From the NCBI GenBank assembly GCA_032871835.1, contig CM065299.1, forward strand, positions 7,597,001 to 7,661,000: a DNA stretch of 64,000 bases, in the 5' to 3' direction. Each line of letters begins with the position of its first letter. Position 1 is the first letter of the stretch. Below the pieces are notes generated by a model that saw nothing but the letters and a program-made list of their open reading frames with translations, did not search any database and was not told where the DNA came from. Shown here piece after piece: positions 9,701 through 21,131 of the stretch. Position numbers and translations under genes: made by a program. The DNA is from Dipteronia dyeriana. Taxonomy: Eukaryota > Streptophyta > Magnoliopsida > Sapindales > Sapindaceae.

Positions 9701-12600
9701 AACCATAAAAAAATCATCACTCATCAGCTCCACCATTCATTAAAAAAATAATAAAAAATAAAAAATATGGGTACTTTAATTAATTTTTGTTTATCTAGAA
9801 TTGTGGATAGTTTAATTGTTTAATTGGAATTTAAAAATCTGGGTTCCATATATTAACAATAATAATAAAGAAAAATAAATTAAAAATATGGGTAGTTTGA
9901 TTCATTTTTTTAATTGAAATTATGGGTAGTTTAATTGTTTAATTGATATTTGGAAATATAGGTTCCATATATTTTTAATTTATTTTTTCTCTATTATTAT
10001 TGTTAATGTATTATAATTTTTATTTTTAAAAGCTCATTATTATTATTATTATTATCAAAGTTTATTATTATTATTATTATTATTAATTATTTTTTAAAAA
10101 TAATTAATGTTATTAATATTTTATATATTTTTTTTGGATATTAGTCAAACATGTCAAATGGTATTTGTATGATATTAATATATTTTTTCAGCTTTAAAGT
10201 AATTATTCATATATTCAGGATATATAAGTGTAATTTATCACGGACGTCCGTTTTAATTCTGTCAGTTTTTATAAATTTTTGAAAGTTTAGAGGGTTAAGT
10301 GTCAAGAAACAAAAATCAAAAGGCACTATACAATTGCGTTATAAATATATGGTATCGGTGTTATTAACCCTTTAAAAAATTATAAAATGAAAAAAAATTA
10401 TTATCATCAGATGCCGATTAATCGATGTCTAGGCGGTCTAGACGTTAGCCATTAGCCCACTGTACCGCTAACGTTTAGCGCATTCTAGAATACTGGACCT
10501 AGGAATATCAACTTAACAAAAAGTTAAGGGAAATGTGTTTGGTCTTTTTTATTAGATTAGATTAAAATGTACATTATTGGTATATGTGGCCACAAACGCG
10601 CAATGGTGGTGGCCACTGTGCGATTTGGGTTCTTTTTCCTTTCAATTTATTAGTTTTTAAAATATTATTAAAATGTAATAAGGGTATTACCATCTTTATA
10701 TGAAAAATGCGACGACATTAAAGGTAAGCGACTAGCTTTTCAAATAGTCTGCTTTCAAAACAATACACAACAAACTTCCCAAAAACTGATTATCAGAAAA
10801 GTAGATTACGAAATAAATTCATTATGAAGAGTTTACTAAACAGCTTATGAATCCTAGATGATGAAATAAGTGATTATTTATTAAGTTTAACCAATCTCAA
10901 ATGCACCATAAATGATAGATTTATGATAATTTATGGCCATGGAACTAAAAAACACAAGCGTTGTAAAAACATGATGAAAAACTAATCACTGTGAACCAAA
11001 ATGAAATTTCCCATTTTGTTTTTGTTTTTCTTGACTGGGAAAAAAATATCAATTGCATGCTATTCAGTATTCCCATTTGAATTCCATCATAACATAATTG
11101 ATTCTTTGATATGTTCAATATATCTTACTTTTTGGAACTCATTTGCCTTCTCAGAACTCTTCAACTCCACTTTTCCTGAGGCTTCCAGGTTTCCATTATT
11201 CCCACCAATTCGCTGGTCCTGCACCTAAGAAAATCTTTAAGGAGAAAATCTTTAACAAAAAACCATAAAATTAACTGTATAATACATTAATACTATAAGT
11301 TTTCAATGTGGGGATGAGCAGTAAAATAAATCCTATATATATACCTTGTCAAGTACACTTGATTTACAAACATCATAAGCTGTCAGGTCTTGATAGTTTA
11401 GAAGGTCGGGCTTCGTTCGCTTGTCCCACAGTAGAGTAACCACAACCATAGAATGGCCATGCGATGCTGCCATATGAAAAGGTGTATTTCCATCCTTGTC
11501 CATCCTATTAACAAGTTTGTCCATACCTTTTTCTTTGAGTATACACCTTACTGCATTTTCTTTTCCATTCTTAGCTGCGAAATGAAGGATGCTTCGACCT
11601 TTGTTACAAAGAAATTCAGTTGGATCAGGCCATTTTTTAAACAACTCTTTCATTATTCTGACATGGCCATTTTCACATGCTAGATGGAGTGGATAGAGAC
11701 CCTCTTTGTTCCTTTTAAAAGCTCCACTACTGTCGATTTCTAAGAGGTAACGAACTCCCTTGCGATAACCTATGGAGGCTGCACAATGTAGTGCAGTGTT
11801 CTCTTCTTCATCTAGTAAAACTAGTAGCTCCTCTTTTTGCTCTCTTATTACTTTTAAAATATCTGAAAATTAAAGCAAACAACAAAAATCAATCCAATAT
11901 TATGCAAAAATAAACTATTTTGATAATAATTAAGGAGGAAATGGAAGTAAACATGCATTTATTAAGTGAGAGAACTTATACCTAATCTTTTGTGCTTAAT
12001 CGCAAAATGTACAGGGGACCTCCCTTCTAGCTTATCAATCAATCGGTCTATTTGAGGTAGAGCTTTCAAAATATATTCAAGAATGTCTTTGTTGCCTGAT
12101 TTAACTGCCAAATACAAAGGAGACTTGCCTATATCGTTTTCAAAATAAGACACTTCTGGGTCTGCCGAGACCAAGTAACGAGCCATAGCTACTAAAGTAT
12201 CTACACTTTTCTTTGACTCCGTTAATAACTCTAATAAAGCCTGATGCAAAGCTGTGTTTCCTTGATCGTTCTTTATCTTCAGCAAGGCTACTGCGGATGT
12301 GTTGGGAACCTGTTTTGCCAAATCCACGAGTTGTTTCATTGTGTTGAATTTCCCAGCTCTAACGGCAACATGGAGTGCAGTGTCACCTTCAGAATTTTTC
12401 TTAGTGATCAAAGCGGGAAAGTTAGTAGCTATAAGTTGGGTGATGTGCGAATGATCAGACCTTGAGGCCACATGAAGCAGTGAATTCCCTAAGGGACTCA
12501 CTTTGTCAAAAATTTCAGACAGATTTTTTTTATTGATGTCACAGAGGGGAAAGCAAGTGACATCACCTTTCAATACTGCTTCAAAGTGAGCAGGTTCCAT
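6794..12600 (-). CDS. Ankyrin-repeat protein with C-terminal PGG membrane domain (ITN1/ACD6-like class)
   Basis: Four exons on the minus strand: 12600-11982, 11862-11345, 11218-11129 and 7582-6794. All junctions are GT...AG (G|gtataag, ttttcag|AT, AAG|gtatat, gtgcag|GACC, AAA|gtaaga, gtgtag|ATG). The total is 2016 nt, or 671 residues. The start ATG (MEPAHFEAVLKGD) is the first after an in-frame stop. Ankyrin repeats span roughly residues 40-370 (for example GNSLLHVASRSDH, GDTALHVAVRAGK, GNTALHQALLE, GKSPLYLAVKSGN, GRSPVHFAIKHKR, NTALHCAASIGY, YPLHLACENGH, GNTPFHMAASHGH). Exon 3 is a polar linker. Exon 4 carries the PGG domain (RIHSLMVVAALIAGAAFSG) and three to four further hydrophobic helices, consistent with a membrane anchor. 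Relatives act in salt, abscisic-acid and defence signalling; this gene's own role is not known. Intron 3 is 3.5 kb and transposon-filled, so the last exon could be misjoined. Confidence 0.85.
8434..10495. mobile_element. Non-autonomous DNA transposon (hAT-like) in intron 3
   Basis: The ends form imperfect inverted repeats: cagtgttctagtaatcgg at 8434 and, read from the other end, cagtattctagaatgcgc at 10495. Just inside both ends are repeated taatcgg/ggcggtcta motifs such as cgattaatcgg, as expected for subterminal binding sites. A target duplication is not clear (cctataga against cctaggaa), which points to age. No transposase reading frame is present. The middle is a giant foldback (9090-10290). 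Confidence 0.5.
9090..10290. repeat. Giant inverted repeat (foldback), arms about 450-480 bp
   Basis: The left arm (about 9090-9560) and right arm (about 9800-10290) are imperfect reverse complements over nearly their whole length. For instance ctttgacatatttgactaata at 9230-9250 pairs with tattagtcaaacatgtcaaa near 10138-10158. The gaacctaaattttcaaattc and gaacccagatttttaaatt blocks at 9420-9510 pair with the aatctgggttcc / aaatataggttcc blocks at 9835-9972. AAT/ATT trinucleotide runs lie in both arms. The spacer of about 240 bp has no pairing partner. When transcribed in the ankyrin pre-mRNA it could fold into a long hairpin. Confidence 0.75.
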
Positions 12601-12892
12601 GCTTTCTGGAGATAGATAAGCTCTCAAACGGATTCAACCCAAGAAGTTTACATAGACATCTCCGAACAGTTCGAAGTCCGGACGGCCTTAATTAAGTAAT
12701 GACTATTGAGTGATGAGACTAACCAGATACAGTAGGTAAATGGACTTTAAGGTGGGTGGGTGGGTTTTAATTTGTGGGTGCACAACTCTAGTTTAAATAT
12801 GAAATAATTCACTCTTTAGCCTTTAAAATACGTGGTTATTTATTTTTTGTCCTTTAAGAAAAAGTTATATAATTTTTTTTGTTTAATTTATT

Positions 12893-13519
12893 TAGGGGTG
12901 TGCGTTGATTGAACCGGTTCGGTTTTTTATAGAACCAATAAAAAACCGATAAAATCCGGTTTTTAAAAAAGTGAACCGATCCAATCAAATTGACATTTAC
13001 CAACCGATAAAAAACCAACCGAATTGAACCGGTTCGGTTTGGTTCGGTTTTTTTGGGTTTAGACCTGATGGGCCAAAATTCTAAATTTCATTTATTACAT
13101 ATTTAGTTCGTTTTTTTAATCTATTGTGCCAAATTTATTTACATCACAATAAAAACATATTAAAAAACTACAAAATCCAATACAAAATAGTAAACATATT
13201 TCAAAATACATGTCAGCCAAATTTTTTATTGATAGCTAATACAATAGTTAATACCAAACAAAGTCAAATTACATTTTAAAATCCAATAAAATATACCTAA
13301 TAGAAGAGTAACGAGTGGAAGTTAGAATTAGTTTTTTTTTTTAATTAATAGTCAGGTACCGGTTCAATTATCCGGTTTTTAGAACTAAACCGAACAAAAA
13401 CCGATCCAATCGGTTTTTTTTAATTAGAACCGATCACCCAATCAAAACCGGTAAAAAACCAATTAATCCGGTTTGATTCACTGGTTCGGTTAGATTCAAT
13501 AATTTTTTATCCACTCGTA
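12893..13519. mobile_element. hAT-type MITE, 627 bp, with 8-bp TSD
   Basis: A perfect duplication, aatttatt, lies at 12885-12892 and 13520-13527. The ends read taggggtgtgcg and, from the other side, tacgagtggata. The subterminal zones are dense in aaccggttcggtt and ccgaacaaaaaccgatcc style motifs on both strands; the centre is AT-rich. No coding capacity. It sits about 290 bp upstream of the ankyrin gene start, within reach of that promoter. Confidence 0.85.
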
Positions 13520-14636
13520 AATTTATTTATGACAACGGAAATACCCTAATTAAAAACACACTTCATTCTATATTCTTTTGTTTTTCTCTCTCATCAGCTT
13601 TATTACCTTTGATCTTTAAATCATGTTTTTTTTTTTGTTTCAGTGATTCCTGATGCCTCGTGAGACTAGTCAGTTACATAGTTCAATGGTCTTTTTAGGC
13701 GCTTATTCAGAGGTTGTTTTTTTTGTTTCATGATCGGTTCTAAATTTTATTGAAAACCGAACGTGGATTAAAATCTATAACTTCTTTATTTTTATTTTTC
13801 TCAAGTATGATTATAGTGTTAAATTATTCAAAAACAATTAATTTAAAATTTATACTCTAGTTATTATTAATTGTTATATATTTTTATTATTAAAAAATAT
13901 GTTATTTTTATATTATATATTTTTAAAAATATATAATAAATACAATCCGATAATTTAGTATTAAATTAAAAGTTAGGATTTTATTAGTTTTATTTTTAGT
14001 TGTTTGATAATATAAAAAACAACCAAAAAATAACTTAATAGGCCCAATAATCCATTAAAGGGCAACAAACAAACAGTCCCTTACTTGACATCGGTGTGTT
14101 TTAGCTTGCGGGTGTAGTAGAGTAGTATAATTTACTTATTTGGATATTTAAATGTGTTTTTCATACTTAATTTTGATTTTAATATAATTATATATCGATA
14201 TAAAAAAGTATATTTTTTTAAGTTATGAGCAAACAAATAAATATAAAATATGAATTTTTAAATATAAAATACGAGTTAAATCTATTTAAATGTGAAATGA
14301 ATTAATTTTTTTAAAAATAATATCAAATTCAAATTTGAAAAGACATATACACCCCTTGAAGTTAATTTCCCAGTAATTTTTGAACCTACATATTATTTAA
14401 ATTATAAAAATAACTCAATGTTAGTTGAAAAACTAATTAAATGAATCAGCCTAATGAATAAATGGTTAGGTTTATTTATTTATTTTTTATTTTAATTTTT
14501 TTTTCCGACTATTCATTCTTTGTAAGTCGATTCTATATTGCCATTTCTAAATCACTTAATTGATCCAAACTCAAAAACAAGTTAAAATCCAAATCCAAAC
14601 ATCGACCAAGTTTCTATAAACCTAAGCCTTTGCCCA

Positions 14637-14640
<4 letters not shown>

Positions 14641-14690
<50 letters not shown>
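14641..14690. repeat. (TA)n microsatellite
   Basis: About 25 uninterrupted TA units in the middle of duplication copy 1; absent at the matching place in copy 2. Confidence 0.95.
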
Positions 14691-14694
<4 letters not shown>

Positions 14695-15161
14695 AATATT
14701 ATTTTATTTAAATTTGATATCTAAATAATATGGACAACACTTCAATATATTTATTTAAATCATATAAATATAAAATGAATGGACACCAAATTGGACAAAA
14801 CAAAAATGAGACAGCAACCGCCGCAAATGAAGACAGCTGCTTGTAAAACGTGGCTGGGCATCAGATAAGAGAAAAGAGAAATAAAAGGAAAAAAGAAGAA
14901 AAAAAAACAGATTAGGACAAAAACATAGATAAGAATAAGAAAAGGTCTAAAAAGATAGAGAAAGGAGGGTCATTCGACCCAAAAAAAAAGAGCAGAGAAA
15001 GTAAAGAAAGGAAACAGTGAAAAGCATAGTGTTTCGATTTGGGAAGACAAGAAAAAAAAAGAAGAAGAAGCAGAAAATGATAATAGGGAGAGAAAGAAGA
15101 ATGGAAGATGATAATAGAAGAGAGAGAGAGAGAATGAGACATATATGAGAGAAAGAAGAAA

Positions 15162-15357
15162 ATGGATCAGTATTGCAGTTCAGTAGTATATACAGAATTA
15201 CAGATGAGTGATTTGATGATGAATTGTGATACAGATAGGTTATTATATTTTTCAGTAATATCTAAGTTGAGTTTATGTGATTTTAGAATATATTCAGAAG
15301 GAGATGAATTCAGAAATGGGACCCAGTTTCAATGCGGATTTGAACATGGAGTAATGT
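15162..15357 (+). CDS. Possible first exon or small ORF downstream of a GA-rich 5' UTR; product unknown
   Basis: A 65-residue frame starts MDQYCSSVVYTELQ after a long purine (GA/AAG) tract that looks like a plant 5' UTR. It ends at a TGA overlapping a strong donor-like signal, aat|gtgagt at about 15356, so it could be exon 1 of a spliced gene; no downstream exon was recognised before the copia element at 15871. In the duplicate at 36164 the same start (MEQYCSTVAYTD) hits a stop after 13 codons because of a small deletion. I do not recognise the protein, and it may not be coding. Confidence 0.25.
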
Positions 15358-15388
15358 GAGTAAACAGTTTGTTATATATATATAAAGA

Positions 15389-15715
15389 GAGAGAGAGAGA
15401 GTTTACACTAACACTTTTTAAAGACTCTTCAGATTTTAAGATTGAGAGAGAGAGATAGTTTACACTAACACCTTTTAAAGACTCTTCCGATTTTAAGATT
15501 TCAGATAAGCACCCTTCCCCGTGATATCATATTCAAATTATCGACATTTGAGGTTTATCCACGTATGTATGTTAGAGTTAGAGTCGCTTTATATATATAT
15601 ATATATATGACATATGTCTGATTAGTTAGAGATAAAGTCACTCTGTACGTATATGACATATGTCAGTTTAATCGGAGACAGACATAGTCGCTCTGTATAT
15701 ATATAATAGATGTTT
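15389..15715. repeat. Two adjacent short tandem duplications
   Basis: First, a unit of about 65 bp containing gtttacactaacac, tttttaaagactcttc and gattttaagatt occurs twice (15397-15450 and 15459-15500). Then a unit with gttagag, a tagtcgctctgta-type phrase, (TA)n and gacatatgtc occurs about three times (15571-15715). No coding content. Confidence 0.7.
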
Positions 15716-15800
15716 TAATCTTAGCTATGCATGTGTCAAGAGAGATCAAGTACGACCTATTTCCTTAAGGTACTAATTGGGTGCAAATTTTCTGTTGATC

Positions 15801-15802
<2 letters not shown>

Positions 15803-15848
<46 letters not shown>
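15803..15848. repeat. (TA)n microsatellite
   Basis: About 22 TA units directly upstream of the 5' LTR of the copia element that starts at 15871. Confidence 0.95.
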
Positions 15849-15850
<2 letters not shown>

Positions 15851-15870
15851 GAATCACATACTAACACAAC

Positions 15871-16326
15871 TGTGGTACCTACAAACATGCTTGGCATCAA
15901 AAAATCAGTGGTGCCTACAAGTACGGTCAGAGTTCACTATGTTTATAGTCTGAAGCCTAAACAGAGTATAATAGAGCATAAAGAGCAAAGCTCTAAGAGT
16001 AACAAAAAAAAACTAATGATGATAGATGGAAGGCATTAGTTTTCTAATTTCCAATTAGTGAAGAAAGTTAGTTAGTTTGTTAGTGCTGACTAGGATAATT
16101 GTTAGTTCTATGTTAATAACAAATTCTACTGATGAAGTTTTTCATGTGGATAGCGTGTGAGCTAGAGTTGGCTTGTATATATATACAAAGCTTTGTAATA
16201 CAAAAGACCTTAGACTCAATATAAAAGATCCTCAATCAATGGAGATTTTCTTATCTACCAAACACTTCTTTTTCTCACAAGTTTTATGACAAACACTTTC
16301 TTGTTCTATCAAACACTATTAGCTAC
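15871..16326 (+). repeat. 5' LTR of the RE1-like copia element
   Basis: It starts tgtggtacct, has a TATA-like tgtatatatatac near 16172 and AATATAAA near 16217, and ends ...gctaca just before the PBS-like tagtatcagag. The first about 190 bp match 20940-21131. Confidence 0.75.
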
Positions 16327-16333
16327 ACTTATA

Positions 16334-16345
16334 TAGTATCAGAGT
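16334..16345 (+). other. Primer-binding site (initiator tRNA-Met type)
   Basis: tagtatcagagtc resembles the common plant copia PBS tggtatcagagc, with a G-to-A change at the second base and one extra base. Confidence 0.6.
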
Positions 16346-16535
16346 CAATATTGACCAACGTCATATCAAAACAATTCTCCGATTCTGAATCAGAATCAAA
16401 ACACAAAAGGAGCTGATTCTTTCTAGCACTTTCAAGTTGAAGATCAGAGTCAAGGCTCTCACTCATTGGCTGCATCGGCAATGGAGTTTTCCTCCCTCTC
16501 TTTCTCTCTCTCTCTCTATAAGTCTGAACTTCAAT

Positions 16536-17462
16536 ATGCATATAAAGCTCACCAAGTCAAACTACCTCTACTGGAAAACACAGGTATTTCCAGTGATTCA
16601 AGGTTTGGATCTTGAAGAATATCTTCTTGGAATTAATCAACCTTCTATTAAGTTTGTGAATGTGGAAATAATTGATGAATATGGAGAAAAGCACATGGAA
16701 AAACAAAGGAGTAAAGAATATTCTAATTGGAAAAGAATTGACAAGATTCTTATGGCATGGATCTTTTCTACGGTTAGTGAAAACATCATTGGTCAAGTAG
16801 TTGGTTGTCAAACACTCAAACGTATTTTAAGGTCTGGAATAGGCTAGAAAGAATTTATTCACAGCAATCCATGGTTAAAATTCTTCAACTAAGAAATCAA
16901 TTACAATCCATGAAGAAAGGTACAAAATCTGTGAGTGATTTTGTTCTCAAAATTAAAAATGTTAGTGATGTTCTGATGGTTGCTGGTGAGGATGTAAGGG
17001 ATAGAGATCTTGTTATGTGTTTAATCAATGGAGCAGGGCATGATTTTGATTCTATTGTGTCGGTCATCACTGCTTAACTAAGGTTCATCAGTTTTGATGA
17101 TGCACACTTTCTACTGCTAACTCATGAACAGAGACTTGAACACCTTGATTCTTCAACTCCTCTTGAAATCGGTCAAGCCTCAGCTCACTATGTTTACAAT
17201 AACAATCAAGAAAAGAAAGGACAAAGAGATGGTTACTCTCACAACAACAGAGGTGGTTTACAACAACGTGGAAGAGGAAGAGGCGGCAGGTTTGGTGGTA
17301 AAGGAAGAATTCATTGCCAAGTTTGTAATAAACCTGTACACAGAGCTCTCAAGTGTTATCACAGGTTCAATCAAGCTTTTCAAGGGCCTACTCAACAACA
17401 AAATCAGGTTATTTTCATCAACAACAGAACCACAATGGACAGCTGTAAGTTGGAACTACTTT
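16536..17462 (+). pseudogene. Copia gag, frameshifted
   Basis: The N-terminal part (16536-16815) has the copia gag signature LTKSNYLYWKTQVFPVIQG. A shift near 16815 moves to the frame starting KVWNRLERIYSQQSMVKIL. A TAA at 17075 interrupts it, then ...THEQRLEHLDSS runs on to a Gly/Arg-rich stretch and one zinc knuckle CQVCNKPVHRALKC (17315-17356; Cys-x2-Cys-x4-His-x4-Cys with the usual Gly before His replaced by Val). The frame ends at a TGA near 17474. Gag would package the element RNA into cytoplasmic particles; this copy cannot. Confidence 0.85.
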
Positions 17463-17472
17463 TCAAGCAATT

Positions 17473-18001
17473 ATGAGTTCTAGAGTGGTTGAACCTCAAG
17501 TCAGTTATCATCAAAGCTCAGCTTATATGGCCACACCTGAATCCGTGAATGATCCAGCATGGTATGTGGACAATGGAGCCACCAATCATATCACCTCTGA
17601 TCTTAACATCCTCTCATTGAGATCAACCTATAGAGGTAATGATAAACTCATAGTTGGTAATGGAAATCAATTTCAAATTTCTCACATTGGTGAAACTTTA
17701 GTTAAATCACACACATAACCAGTTCAACATTTATATCTCAATACTACATGTTCCATAAATAACAAAGAACTTGCTTAGTATCTCAAAGTTTACACATGAT
17801 AATAAGGCTTTTGCTGAGTTTTATGGTGATAAATGTGTGATTAAGGATATCCAAACAAAGAGAGTACTGCTTCAAGGAGCACTTAAAGATGGCCTATATT
17901 GCTTAAAGTTTGTTGGTGTTCCAAGACAGCATCATTCAAGCCACAAGCTTGACAAAATCGAAGCTTCCTCTGATGAGGTTTCTGCTTGTTTTTCTTCATA
18001 A
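17473..18001 (+). pseudogene. Copia protease and pre-integrase segment
   Basis: Frame 17473-17718 contains WYVDNGATNHIT: the aspartic-protease D-S/T-G-A motif with Ser changed to Asn (17569-17580), which would likely impair activity. A stop at 17716 and a shift lead to 17771-18001 (LSISKFTHDNKAFAEFYGDKC), the GAG-pre-integrase linker. Confidence 0.82.
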
Positions 18002-18059
18002 AATAATAGTCTTAGATCAGTGTTAGAATCCAAGTCACAACAAGCTAATCTAGTTGTTG

Positions 18060-18985
18060 TGAATGCCAATGTTTGGCATGCTAAGTTAGGGTATCTAGCT
18101 CCTTTAATACTTCAAAAAAATGTTAAACAAGATTCATTTTTCAAAGAAATTTCACGTGCCACATTTATGTGATTCTTGTAAAATTGGTAAGCTTTACAGA
18201 TTGTCATTTTCAAGAGTTGATATTACTGCTATGTCTCCTCTTGAACTCATATATTCTGATATTTGGGGATCGGCTCCAATGTTATCCATAGAAGGACATA
18301 TATATTATATTTCTTTTGTTGATGCTCATATAAGATTCACATGGTTGTTTCCATTAAAGTTGAAATCAGAGGCATTTGAGGTGTTTAAAAGGTTTCAAAA
18401 GCTTGTTGAGTTACAATTTGAAAGAAAATTAAAAGCCTCCACACTGATATGGGAGGGGAATATATTGCTTTTGCACTTTATCTTGCTCAATAAGGAATTC
18501 AAAGAAGAATGTATTGTCCACACTCTCACCAATAAAATGAAGTGGCTGAAAGGAAGCATAGACATATTGTGGAGACTAGCATTACCTTATTGGCTCATGC
18601 GAAAATGCCATTACGGTACTGATATGAAGCTTTTAGTACTGTTGTGTTCCTCATCAATAACATGCCATTAGCTATTTTCCATTTTTTATCTCCCTTTGAA
18701 AAGTTATATCATAAGAAACCAAATTATAATTTCTTCAAGACCTTTGGATGTTATTGTTTTCCCTATCTTCGAGATTACTCAAAAATGAAATTCAATTTCT
18801 ATACAAGCAAATGTCTTTTTATAGGGTATAGTCAAACACACAAAGGTTATAAGTATCTACATCCATCTGGGAGGATTTATTTGTCAAGACATGTTGAATT
18901 CAATGAGGTCGAGTTTCCTTTTGAAGCACGTTTTCCCATTCAAATTGCACCTTACAACACACTTTCTACTAGTAGCATACCCTAG
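18060..18985 (+). pseudogene. Copia integrase
   Basis: The HHCC remnant (CDSCKIGKLYRLSF) leads into the catalytic core (PLELIYSDIWGSAPM with the first Asp; then ISFVDAHIRFTWLFPL). Frame changes near 18440 and 18640 scramble the middle, so the second Asp and the Glu are not in one frame. 18644-18985 is the integrase C-terminal part (FGCYCFPYLRDYSKMKF, LFIGYSQTHKGYKY). Confidence 0.82.
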
Positions 18986-19099
18986 TCTGCTGTGTAAAAT
19001 GTTGTGTCATATGTGCTAAGGTTTAGCTCCAATATTGACAATTCAGTTGCAAGTCCAAGGCCATGCTTCTCACAAGCAGGCATAGATTCCCACGCAACT

Positions 19100-20440
19100 G
19101 AAATTGCTTAACAAGGCCACTATTCTACTTTGTCAAACAATGAGCTGTCAGTGTCCAACACATCTGGTTCTTTTGAAATTGCTCAACATGGCCACCTTCA
19201 TTCCTTGTCAAACAATGAGCAGACAATGTCTAACACAACTGGCTCTTTTGACTCTACACATATAGAGAATTCAATTCCATCTTGTCCTATTTCTTCTATA
19301 CACCCGATGACTACCGGGTCTAAAAATGGGATTTTTATACTAAAGGTCCATGTCTCTACTATGAATAGCAATCCATCATATTATTGCTACTTGTCTGAAT
19401 CTGATCCGACTTCATCAAAGGAAGCATTAAAGGATCCAAAGTGGTTTAAAGCGATGCAAGATGAGTTCGATGCATTACAGTCAAACAAAACTTGGTCACT
19501 TGTTCCTTTCTCTTATGAATCAATCTAGTAGAGTGCAAGTTGGTTTTTCGAACAAAGTTCAAATAGATGGAATTTTATTAAAGCATAAGGCTCAATTGGT
19601 GGCCAAGGGGTTTCATCAAACACCTGGGTTAGATTTTCTTGACACTTTTAGTCCTGTAGTTAAGGCCTCCACTATAAGAGTTATCTTCAACGTTGTTGTA
19701 TCTTTTGGGTGGCCAATCGAACAAGTTGACATTAACAATACGTTCCTAAATGGTGATCTCTCTGAGCTAGTTTATATGTCACAGCCAGAGGGCTTCGTTG
19801 ATGCTTCCAAACCAACACATGTTTGCCGATTGCACAAATCCTTGTATGGACTCAAGCAAGCGTCGAAAAGCTGGTTTCACAAGCTGAAAACGACACTATT
19901 GTCTTGGGGATTTACAAATTCATTTCGAACACCTCCCTATTTATCAAATTCGTTGGCACTAAATCTTTATTTTTACTTGTATATGTTGATGACATTCTTA
20001 TTAGAGGTAGTGATCACAAGTTAATCAAGGATCTTATTAATACTCTTCATAAGACTTTAGCTCTGAAGACTTTAGGACAAGTAGGCTATTTTCTTGGCTT
20101 TGAAGCCTATCGTGATGGTACAGTTCTTTACTTTACTGAGGCTAAATATATCTCAAACTTATTGTACATAACCAACTTGGCAGAATCTAAGTTAAGTGAC
20201 ACTCCAATAGCAGTTGACACAAAACTTTCATTGTCTGATGGTGTTGCCTTCTCATATCCTACTCTATATAGAAGCACAATTGGTGCTTTACAATATCTTA
20301 CAAATACTCGTCCGGATATATCCTTCATAGTGAACAAGCTTAGTCAATTCTTGATTGCTTCTACAATGGTACATTGGCAAGCTTGCAAACGAGTTCTTCA
20401 TTACTTAAGAGGCACACCTCACCTTGGCATTCTTTTCTAG
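19100..20440 (+). pseudogene. Copia reverse transcriptase
   Basis: The variable linker (19130-19400) precedes the RT start (DPKWFKAMQDEFDALQ at about 19435). After a shift come KAQLVAKGFHQTPGLDF, VDINNTFLNGDLSE (first catalytic Asp region) and SLYGLKQASKSWF. After another shift come the active-site YVDDILIRGS (19979-20008) and LGQVGYFLGFE. At least three frame changes; not functional. Confidence 0.87.
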
Positions 20441-20920
20441 CTAGCAAAGTTCTTATCTCTCGAAGCTTTTACGGATGCTGATTGGGCGAGCTGCATTGAT
20501 GATAGACGTTCGACGAGTGGAAATTGCGTATAGTTTGGTGGTAATTTTATATCCTGGAGTTCAAGGAAACAACGTGTTGTTGCATGCTCTAGCACTAAAG
20601 CGGAATATTGCTCCATGGCTCAGGTAACCACTGATGTTCTCTGGCTTCATTCTCTATTGACAGAGTTACACATTTCTATTGATCAAAGTTCAGTTGTCTG
20701 GTGTAACAACATTGGGGCTACTTCTTTCTCTCAAATCTAGTATTTCGTCAACGAACGACGCATACTGACATTGATACTCACTTCATTCGTGAGAAAGTCA
20801 TGTCTGGAGAAACCAGGTATGTGCCAACTGAACATCAAATGGCTGATACCTTCACCAAAAACTTCACCAAGGATCGGTTTTGTTTTTTACGTTCCAAACT
20901 CAAGCAGGTGAATTCTCCCC
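20441..20920 (+). pseudogene. Copia RNase H
   Basis: In the RT frame after a stop: FTDADWASCIDDRRSTSG, then a stop (20533), FISWSSRKQRVVACSSTKAEY, and later THFIREKVMSGETRYVPTEHQMADTFTK. These are the D-D-E style landmarks of copia RNase H. It ends shortly before the polypurine tract gcaggggca at 20931-20939. Confidence 0.85.
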
Positions 20921-20939
20921 AGTTTAGTTTGCAGGGGCA

Positions 20940-21131
20940 TGTAAAGGAATACAAGCATGCTTGGCATCAGAAAATCAGTGGCGTCTACAAGTATGGTCAA
21001 AGTTCACTATATTAATAGTTTGAAACCTAAACAGAGCATAATAGAGCATAAAGAGCAAAGCTCTAAGAGTAACAAAAAAACTAATGGTGATAGATGGAAG
21101 GTGTTAGTTTTCTAAAGTCCAATTAGTTACA
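20940..21131 (+). repeat. Truncated 3' LTR of the RE1-like copia element
   Basis: It starts tgtaaagg after the purine tract and matches the first about 190 bp of the 5' LTR, then diverges after ccaattagt. Confidence 0.78.

Larger units (their letters stand above)
7583..11128 (-). other. Intron 3 of the ankyrin/PGG gene, transposon-filled
   Basis: This 3546-bp intron separates the linker exon from the PGG/membrane exon. About 2 kb of it (8434-10495) is a putative transposon containing a very large inverted repeat. The remaining parts (7583-8433 and 10496-11128) are AT-rich and hold no recognised gene. Intron 1 (11863-11981) and intron 2 (11219-11344) are about 120 bp each, so the expansion is specific to this intron. 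Confidence 0.75.
13600..15360 (+). repeat. Segmental duplication, copy 1 (about 1.7 kb)
   Basis: This block is collinear with 34045-36356. Matching landmarks in order: aaatcatgttt; gttctaaattttattgaaaa; gtggattaaaatctataac; gggcaacaaacaaacag; cggtgtgttttag; gagcaaacaaataaatataa; tcaatttcccagtgatttttga-like text; the GA-rich tract; and atgatgaattgtgatacag. It ends near atggagtaatgtgag. In the other copy a MITE sits where this copy has the empty site ttttaggcgc at about 13696. Confidence 0.8.
15871..21131 (+). mobile_element. Ty1/copia retrotransposon (RE1/Ale-like), decayed, 3' LTR truncated
   Basis: The 5' LTR is about 15871-16326, the PBS about 16334, gag-pol 16536-20920, and the partial 3' LTR 20940-21131. 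The LTR pieces share gcttggcatca, gagcataaagagcaaagc, tctaagagtaac and tgatagatggaagg in order. Domain order is gag, protease, integrase, RT, RNase H, which is copia. The coding region is broken by several frameshifts and stops. The 3' LTR stops matching at about 21131, where gypsy leader sequence of opposite orientation begins. Probable 5-bp flank on the left: acaac. Confidence 0.88.

Noticed and set aside
8434..10495. 8-bp target duplication for the intron transposon
   Set aside because: Flanks cctataga and cctaggaa agree at only 5 of 8, too weak to claim.
14912..15142. Ser/Leu/Phe-rich minus-strand frame (also 35871-36196)
   Set aside because: Complement of the GA-rich leader tract in both duplication copies; no domain, similarity explained by the duplication.
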